From Earliella scabrosa (Eukaryota; Basidiomycota; Agaricomycetes; Polyporales; Polyporaceae), in the NCBI GenBank assembly GCA_022605405.1, contig JABYQQ010000006.1, positions 1,860,001 through 1,924,000 of the forward strand: a DNA stretch of 64,000 nt, read 5' to 3'. A model generated the notes under the pieces. That model saw nothing but the letters and a program-made list of their open reading frames with translations, made no database searches and was not told where the DNA came from. How positions within the stretch are numbered: position 1 is the first letter of the stretch; each line of letters starts with the position of its first letter. Positions 58,221 to 64,000 of the stretch are shown in pieces. The translations under genes and the position numbers were made by a program.

Positions 58221-58831
58221 GAAGCATTGGGTCGCCTACTATGACCGTCAGTAAGGCCCTCAACTGGGAATGCACGTACTAGTGACTCACGGTGTGGAGC
58301 TGGAATAATATTTGGACGTAGTAGAGTTCAACCCTACTAAAATGTATCCGTCCTGCCAATCGAAACGGGTCCAACCACCGCAACGTCCTTCGCGAACGGG
58401 AGCGTCCGACATTCTCAGATGCCAGCAGCGAGGCCCGACTCGGGTTGGTTGGGTTTGGCCCGTTTGGGCTAGGCCGCGCGGACCGCCACGGCCCGGGAGG
58501 GGGCCGACGCTAAGTGGGCCCTCGTATACTTTGAAACTCTACCCGTCTCCCCCTCAACTTGGTCATTATCCGCCGCCAGAACGCCGAACTTGAAGGCAGT
58601 CTCACCCAAAGTAGACACGTCCAGATACAGAAGGAGCATCTCGCAGAGGGATGCCTCTCTCAGAATGAGTAACCTGGAAGGTCGACCCCTATTCGTGATT
58701 GCATGTTCCGCCTCTGACATGCGTACCTACCTCGACTCTAGGTTCTCTCGACGTTTGATCACCATCGCTGCTGGAAACCAAGCTCCGAGTCCTTCACACG
58801 GTGGAACGTCCACACGAGTACTACGCAAATC
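58221..58831. other. Intergenic, duplicated kinase promoter region
   Basis: P450 paralogue 3 3' flank followed by the upstream region of kinase copy 2. It contains the block shared with the pseudogene upstream region. A short plus-strand frame at 58590-58835 ends at the kinase start and is not supported as an exon. Confidence 0.45.
58474..58516. repeat. GC-rich block shared with 45476-45534 (copy 2)
   Basis: Second copy of the cggaccgccacggcccg ... cgctaagt block, 316 bp upstream of the kinase ATG. A weaker match continues downstream (aacttggtcat and tccgc elements in both), so the duplicated unit seems to include the promoter. Confidence 0.75.
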
Positions 58832-61370
58832 ATGAGTGAAGGGCTGACGTACATGCCCTTCGGTGCAAGCAAATTCGTCGAACTCTTCCTCAGCCTCGAG
58901 GGCGACCTTGCTAGGCACGTCATGCCTGAACTCAAGACGAACCCGTTCTCCAAGTTGAAGGACGCCCACAAGATGTGCGTGGCAACGTGCTTCTCCCATG
59001 TGGTGAGCGTCGGGTCATCTCAGTGGCTACACTTCACTGATTTGCTTCCGAGACGGCCGCGATTAACACTCAAAATCTCGCTCCGGGGCTCAAGATGGGA
59101 TCGGATGGTGTCGTCAAATCATACGAGACGACGTACACCGCCCTGTTCCCAGCCGAGTTGGCACCAACAGACGGGCAGCCTCGCCTGGGCGATCAAACTG
59201 TCCTCGTCGTCTTCATGACAACCCGCGGGGACCCATTCGACGACTCTGACAGGAAGATCTCGTGGGTAGAAACTGAAATCCGAGACACCAACGCGGAACA
59301 GCTCTTCGCCAGCGCCGCGCTCGCGTTCAACATGCAACAGCGCACCTCCCTCTTCACCCTCCTCTTCGTCGAACGCCAGTGCCGCCTCCTCCACTGGGAC
59401 CGCGCCGCCCTGATCGTCTCGGAGGCCTTCGACTACCACGCCGAGTGGAAGTTCATGTGCGACGTCCTCTGGAGACTCTCCGTTCTCCATCGCTACGCCC
59501 CCGAGCGGCTCGGCGCGGACCCCAGCGCGACCCGCATCTTCCCCAGCGATCCGGAATGGGGCCTGATGGACGACGCTGCTCAGGAGCGCGAGACGGATGC
59601 ATCGTTCGAGGAGCGGGACCTCGCGCCCGGCGAGCTCGAGGGTACTGACGTCACTTTCAAGTACGTCCGCGCGGCATGGGCGAGCTCGCTCGATGAGGAG
59701 TGGCCACGGTATCGGCTGGAGGTCCCGCACGGGGACGCGGTGCGCACGCTCCTCGTCTGTCGCCCCCGGTTCCAGGCGAGCAGTATGATTGGTCGGGGGA
59801 CGCGTGGGTACGTGGCGCTCGAGGTGCGCGAGAACGGCACGGGTCGCTTCTTCTGGCTGAAAGATGTATGGCGAGGGGCTTGTGTTGATGGTATGGAGCG
59901 CGAAGGCTCCGTGCTCGAGCGACTGAATAAGGCGGGCGTGGAGAACATCCCGACTCTGGTGTGCCATGGGGACGTGCGGGACCAGCGGACGCGATCTCAT
60001 CAGTACTGGCTCATGATGGACGCTCCGGCATCGGATCTTCCCCCAGACCCAAATGCCTCTGGGGCGGCATCTTCACAGATCGAGGTTGAAGGCGGTGGTG
60101 TCTCGGTGGGCAGCAAACGCAAACGCGCCGACAGTACGGACGAGACGACTACACCAGAGGATGACGAATGTCCTGTAGACCGACACATCCACTACCGCCT
60201 CGTCGTGGACGAAGTGTGCATGCCACTGAGCTCATTCACGAGCGGCCGGCAGCTCGTGAGGCTCGTCATCGACGGTGTCGTCGGTGAGTGCCGTGTCCCT
60301 TGTTTGATCCTCTCTCGAGTCCCTGTGTCTCTTGTTGATCTCCTCGGGTAGCACACTACATGGCGGTGGAGCAGGGAGTCATCCATCGCGATGTCAGTTC
60401 CGCGAATCTCTTGATATTCCCCAAAGTGAAGACAGACGAGGATGGCGATCAAGCGTCTGGCAAGAGGTATCTGCAATGGCTCGGACTACTCTCTGACTGG
60501 GAACTCTCCACGAGGTTGGATAGGCTTGGTGATGCATCGCGCGTAGTGAGTCTTATAACCGCTATGTCACATAGCATTGATGACGTACTGAGGTGCCCTC
60601 CAATCATCCAGGGAACAGATCGATACATGTCGGTCGCGCTCCTTCAAGACCGCAAGAAGACCGTCGAGATCTCCGACGAGCTCGAGTCGTTCACATACGT
60701 CCTCATCGAGAACGCCGTCCAGCACCTCCGCTCCAACTGCCCCAACGCCGACGAGTGGTTGCAGGATTTTTTCCACGCCTACAAGAATCTGCAGCCGTAT
60801 GGAATCCCCAAGTACGATGCCGTGTGCGGCGACGCGACGCTTGTTGTCGAAATCGTGCCACGTCGGCGACTCCGGTTCAAAGGGCCCATGGACCGTCTCC
60901 TCAAGTCCCTGTTGGCGGCGTTCAAAGCGTCCTACGACGTCAGAGAGTACGACTCCTGGCAAGAGACCCGCCCTGCATCGTCTCCTCCACCCGCCGCTGC
61001 GTCTTCGTCATCCCAGCTACTTCAAGAGGACGACATCTCCATCCGCGACTCTCCCTCTGGGTCGCCCTCGTCTCGGTCCTCTTCTCCCTCGAGTGCGCAA
61101 TCGACTCCCCCGCCTCCCCCGTCTGAAGAAGACCGGAGGAAGGCAGAGCAGGTGGCCTCCCACGCGGGCATGCTGCGTATCCTTTACAATGCGATGCTCA
61201 GCGACAAGTGGGGGGCGTGCGACAGGATCGACGGCCAGTGCGCCCAGGAGAACTCACATACGCACTGGACGAGGACGTTGCCACTGGCAGTGGAGGCGGT
61301 TCGAATGCCGGTCGTGGCGCCAGCGGGCCCGGGGCGGAACAAGCGTCGACGTGTGGAGGAGAGCTCGTGA
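58832..61370 (+). CDS. FunK1-type fungal protein kinase (copy 2)
   Basis: Four exons (58832-59002, 59053-60283, 60352-60545, 60612-61370), in phase, 784 residues. The first intron uses the donor gtgagc at 59003, at the same relative place as in the pseudogene, and ends ccgag. Motifs: RQCRLLHWDRAALIVSEAF, RYRLEVPHGDAVRTLLVCRP, MIGRGTRGYVALEVRENG (glycine-rich loop), FFWLKDVWR, HIHYRLVVDEVCMPL, the catalytic loop VIHRDVSSANLLI and LLSDWELS in the DFG position. KRKR and KRRR basic clusters suggest nuclear entry. The C-terminal tail is Ser/Pro-rich. It is shorter than copy 1 mainly through a shorter N-terminus and tail, and is the close relative of the pseudogene at 45680. Substrate unknown; all catalytic residues are kept. 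Confidence 0.92.
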
Positions 61371-61878
61371 CGGCGACGTGGCCGCGGAGACGATGTGAGC
61401 GGAGCAGTGCTCGTCACGACCTTGGACTCAAGAGGGTTTCAGCCTCGCGAAGGGGGTGGGCGTCGCCTCGGTGATTGCGCTAGGATTCGCTCGTCGTGTG
61501 TTGTATTACCGTGCCGCTATCCTTAGAATAGAATATAAAGTATCCGCCCTTGGTTCATACCACACGGGGATCCTGTATGCATGCGGACGAAGACGACCGT
61601 GAAGGCTGGCTGCTCTGCATGAAGACGTGAGTCGACGTGAATGCGATCGTTGAGCACCAACCTTACGTGCTGGTACAGGCGAGAAGCATGAGGGGGTCCG
61701 GAGCTGCAGCATGTTGGTGAAGCTTGAACTCGCGCAGGCGCGATCGTCGAGAGCTTCAGGTCGCGAAACACACCCGGAGAGCAGGAGAATTCCAGAAGGT
61801 ATATGCGACTAGACAAGATATGTAGACCATTACATATGGGCATCGCACATTAGCAACTCGATACTTTTGTGCGGGTAT
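61371..61878. other. Convergent intergenic region
   Basis: 3' flanks of kinase copy 2 (plus) and ERG2 (minus). No gene seen. The left part shares weak similarity with the pseudogene's 3' flank. Confidence 0.5.
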
Positions 61879-62737
61879 CTAGATTTTCCCGATGAGGAGG
61901 TTGCGGAGCATCTCGCGCGCAGTGATGCGTGCGGTGTGGTAGAAGGACCAGTAGTCGAGCGTGGAGGAAACCATGTCGGCGAGACCGAACGGCAGCATGG
62001 GCGGGATCCATCCTAGATGAGCCAGACCGTCAGCGATTTCGTCCCATGTCCGCACATTGCAACGCTTGGGGGAGGACAGCGGTATGGACACACTCACCTC
62101 TAGCGTACTCGAGCGCGAAGCAGCCCTTGTGCATCTTGTACTGCTTGACGTGCCCTCGGGGGAGATGGTGCACGTCACCAGGGCGGTAGACCTCCATCTC
62201 AAGCTTGGGCGGATCGAAGGCCCACTGCTCGCCGACGAGGATGTTGAAGTAGTCGTCGGCGGTGTGCATGCCTGTGTGGCCCTCGGTGCCGACGGGGGTG
62301 CCGAAGATGATGAGGTACTCGGTGATGCTGGCGTGGATGATGTACATGGCACCCATGGCGCCGCCGGCGTTGTTGAAGACCCACTCGGACGCGTCGGTGT
62401 TGATTGCGATAGAGCGTGAGGAGTACTCGGAGGTGAGGTTGGAGACGATGTAGGGGATGATGGCGTTGATGTCGTCCGGGTGCGCCTGCACGGCGGATTG
62501 GGCGAGCTCGTGGAGGTACTCGGGCGTGAAGACATACCACCGGTGCTGTGCGAACACAGGGATTGGCATACGTTCTAGTTTGAGGAGGAAAACACACACC
62601 TTGACGCGGTCGAGGATACTGCAGACCGAGTAGACGAAGAAGATGAAGACGAGCCGCTTCATCCACTTCATGAGACACGCTGTCGGCGCGTCTGCTGCTG
62701 GCGCTGCTGACTTTCCTCCCGACTTCTTTGCGGCCAT
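61879..62737 (-). CDS. ERG2: C-8 sterol isomerase
   Basis: Three exons (62737-62600, 62545-62098, 62012-61879), in phase, 239 residues, the normal length for Erg2 and the related sigma-1 receptor. It moves the sterol double bond from C8 to C7 (fecosterol to episterol) in ergosterol synthesis at the ER. Seen: one N-terminal membrane segment (LVFIFFVYSVCSIL), RWYVFTPEYLHELA, WVFNNAGGAMGAMYIIHASI, EYLIIFGTPVGTEGHTGMHT, the acidic substrate-site region FDPPKLEMEVYRPGDVHHLP, and the C-terminal GWIPPMLPFGLADMV. The ATG at 62735-62737 starts a short Lys/Ala-rich leader before the anchor. An upstream in-frame GTG is not a credible start. Intact. Confidence 0.97.
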
Positions 62738-63291
62738 GTCGTCGCGGTCGTGCACGCCAGTCGAGGTTGTGACACGGAAGAGAGAGCGACGAGTGCTTTA
62801 TACACGCAGTGGAAGGCGACCCTTCGTAACTAAGAGCGGCCCTTAGCGAGGTGGAACGATTTCCTAGGGGCGCTTGCACGCTCGTCAGCAGGAATGACAC
62901 CGTGTTCGAGTCGATCCAGCTCAGTTCAGCTCGAGCTGAACCAAGCGCGTGTTTACCATGAGTCGAACCAAGGTGCCTGGACTAGCCCACAAAAGCGAAC
63001 CGGATGGCAGGCGCCCGGCCACGTTGCCCGCCTGGAGGAGCGCGTCTTTCCGGATTGGTGCGTGTACCGTCGTCGTCGTGTCCTCCGTCCCCTCTCCTCC
63101 TCCTCCTCTCCTCCACCTGCCACTCCCTCTCCCTGCTCTGCCGTAATATCGCTCGCTCCTCTTCACCGCGACACCGCGCCGCAGCTCATACAACAGTTAG
63201 CGTGCATCGACTACTCGACCACACACCCGCGGACGACGCCCGCCAAACCACCACCCCGAAAACTTACCACACGCACAGGCTCGAGAGCAGC
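62738..63291. other. Divergent promoter, ERG2 / SPC2
   Basis: 554 bp shared by two divergent genes for ER proteins. The right half is C/T-rich (63060-63160), as expected for the leader of an expressed gene. No gene within. Confidence 0.5.
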
Positions 63292-64000
63292 ATGGCTCCG
63301 CGCACGCGCAAGGCTGCAGCCTCCTCGTCTCCCGCTCCCCAGAACGGCGACACTCCCCCGCCGCCCCCTCCCAAAGATGACGCGCCTGCGACCCCCTCGA
63401 TCGGCGTAGACGCGCTCCTGGTCCCTGTGACCGGAGAGGTGCGCGAGGTAGTCAAGGTCAACAACGCGAGTGCATCTGATATGAAGCACGCGTGCGACGA
63501 CGCCCTCAAACGAGTACGTGTTTCCTTCTTCCCCCTTCGCTGTATGCGCGTCCTTGGACGCGTCCTTGGGAACGGTGGGGGTTGCGGGGTGCTCCTCGTC
63601 CTGTCTAGGCACCGTGCTCCCCGCACCCATCACCGCCCCCTACGTCATGCAGTCATCGACAAACAGTCTCTCGTCCTCGTAGCTTGTGTGCTAGGCACTG
63701 CGCACTGGAGACTACATAGGTCGCGTGCCCTCTGTTGCGCGCCCCGCAAACCGCATACACCCATCCTCTTATCTTTGGCCTCTCAAAAGGGGTCATTCCC
63801 CTCGCATGCACAGCTCCAGCCGCGCTCGTTGGCCTAGTAAGGTCAAAGATAGCGTCTTGCACTCGCTGTAGATCGTCTCCTTCCTGCCTTCATTGTCACC
63901 AGCCGGTGCTCTCTGCCCCGTGGCTTGCCCCCATGTCAGCGCTAGACCACGACACTGACCCACACTCCCCTCCATAGTTCCTCTCACGACCCGAGCTCTT
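63292..64000 (+). CDS. SPC2: Signal peptidase complex subunit 2 (5' end, runs off the window)
   Basis: The first exon, 63292-63513 (74 codons), encodes a Pro/Ala-rich head and then VREVVKVNNASASDMKHACD DALKR. The second exon begins at 63978 with FLSRPELF and runs off the window. The block around D-D-A-L-K-R-F-L-S-R-P-E-L-F is what I know from agaricomycete Spc2 (SPCS2), the ER membrane subunit that supports signal peptide cleavage by Sec11. The membrane segments would lie beyond the window, so the call rests on about 80 residues. The proposed intron of 464 nt is far longer than the others here. Sequences inside it have no exon-like coding that keeps frame. Confidence 0.7.

Noticed and set aside
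1..64000. tRNA genes, rRNA, CRISPR arrays, telomeric repeats, intact transposons
   Set aside because: I looked for B-box-like strings, spaced direct repeats, telomere units, reverse transcriptase or transposase motifs and long terminal repeats and saw none convincing. A dedicated search could still find degenerate ones.

Overview
The window reads as nuclear DNA of a basidiomycete fungus, most likely a mushroom-forming Agaricomycete and perhaps a polypore. The evidence is many short introns (about 50-70 nt, mostly GT..AG, placed between very small exons), a GC-rich codon style, tandem cytochrome P450 paralogues, FunK1-type fungal kinases, and fungal biosynthetic genes (HOM6, ILV5, CAB2, ERG2). 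No bacterial operons, tRNA, rRNA, CRISPR array or recognisable transposon was found. All gene models were spliced by eye. Phases were checked base by base for the three P450s, the deaminase-like gene, HOM6, the Rud3-like gene, the CAB2 3' half, ILV5, the GST, the two intact kinases, ERG2 and the first SPC2 exon. The three WD40 genes were only sketched exon by exon.

Layout. 1-6694: no recognisable gene, with two short tandem repeats. 6695-8089: a low-complexity protein ending in an Edc1/PNRC-type decapping-activator motif, followed by about 3 kb of pyrimidine-rich sequence without a gene. 11203-20057: two tandem minus-strand P450 genes with a P450 relic and a deaminase-like gene between them. 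20673-21977: homoserine dehydrogenase. 22343-33535: two genes coding for a multi-pass membrane module fused to a WDR26/Gid7-like WD40 propeller, with a Rud3-like golgin between them. 33560-34938: phosphopantothenate-cysteine ligase. 36546-38013: ketol-acid reductoisomerase, with gene-free flanks. 40068-44547: a third membrane-WD40 gene. 45680-48169: a decayed FunK1 kinase. 48938-49966: a glutathione S-transferase-like gene. 51436-54315 and 58832-61370: intact FunK1 kinases on either side of a third P450 (55677-58220). 61879-62737: ERG2 sterol isomerase. 63292-64000: the 5' end of a signal peptidase complex subunit 2 gene.

Two kinds of gene are interleaved. Single-copy housekeeping genes (HOM6, RUD3, CAB2, ILV5, ERG2, SPC2) sit among three locally expanding families (P450, membrane-WD40, FunK1). 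Each expanding family has intact copies, and P450 and FunK1 also have dead ones. HOM6 (threonine/methionine), ILV5 (isoleucine/valine, and the pantothenate precursor) and CAB2 (coenzyme A) are metabolically related, but nothing in the sequence shows co-regulation. The least described content is the membrane-WD40 family and the stand-alone deaminase-like protein.
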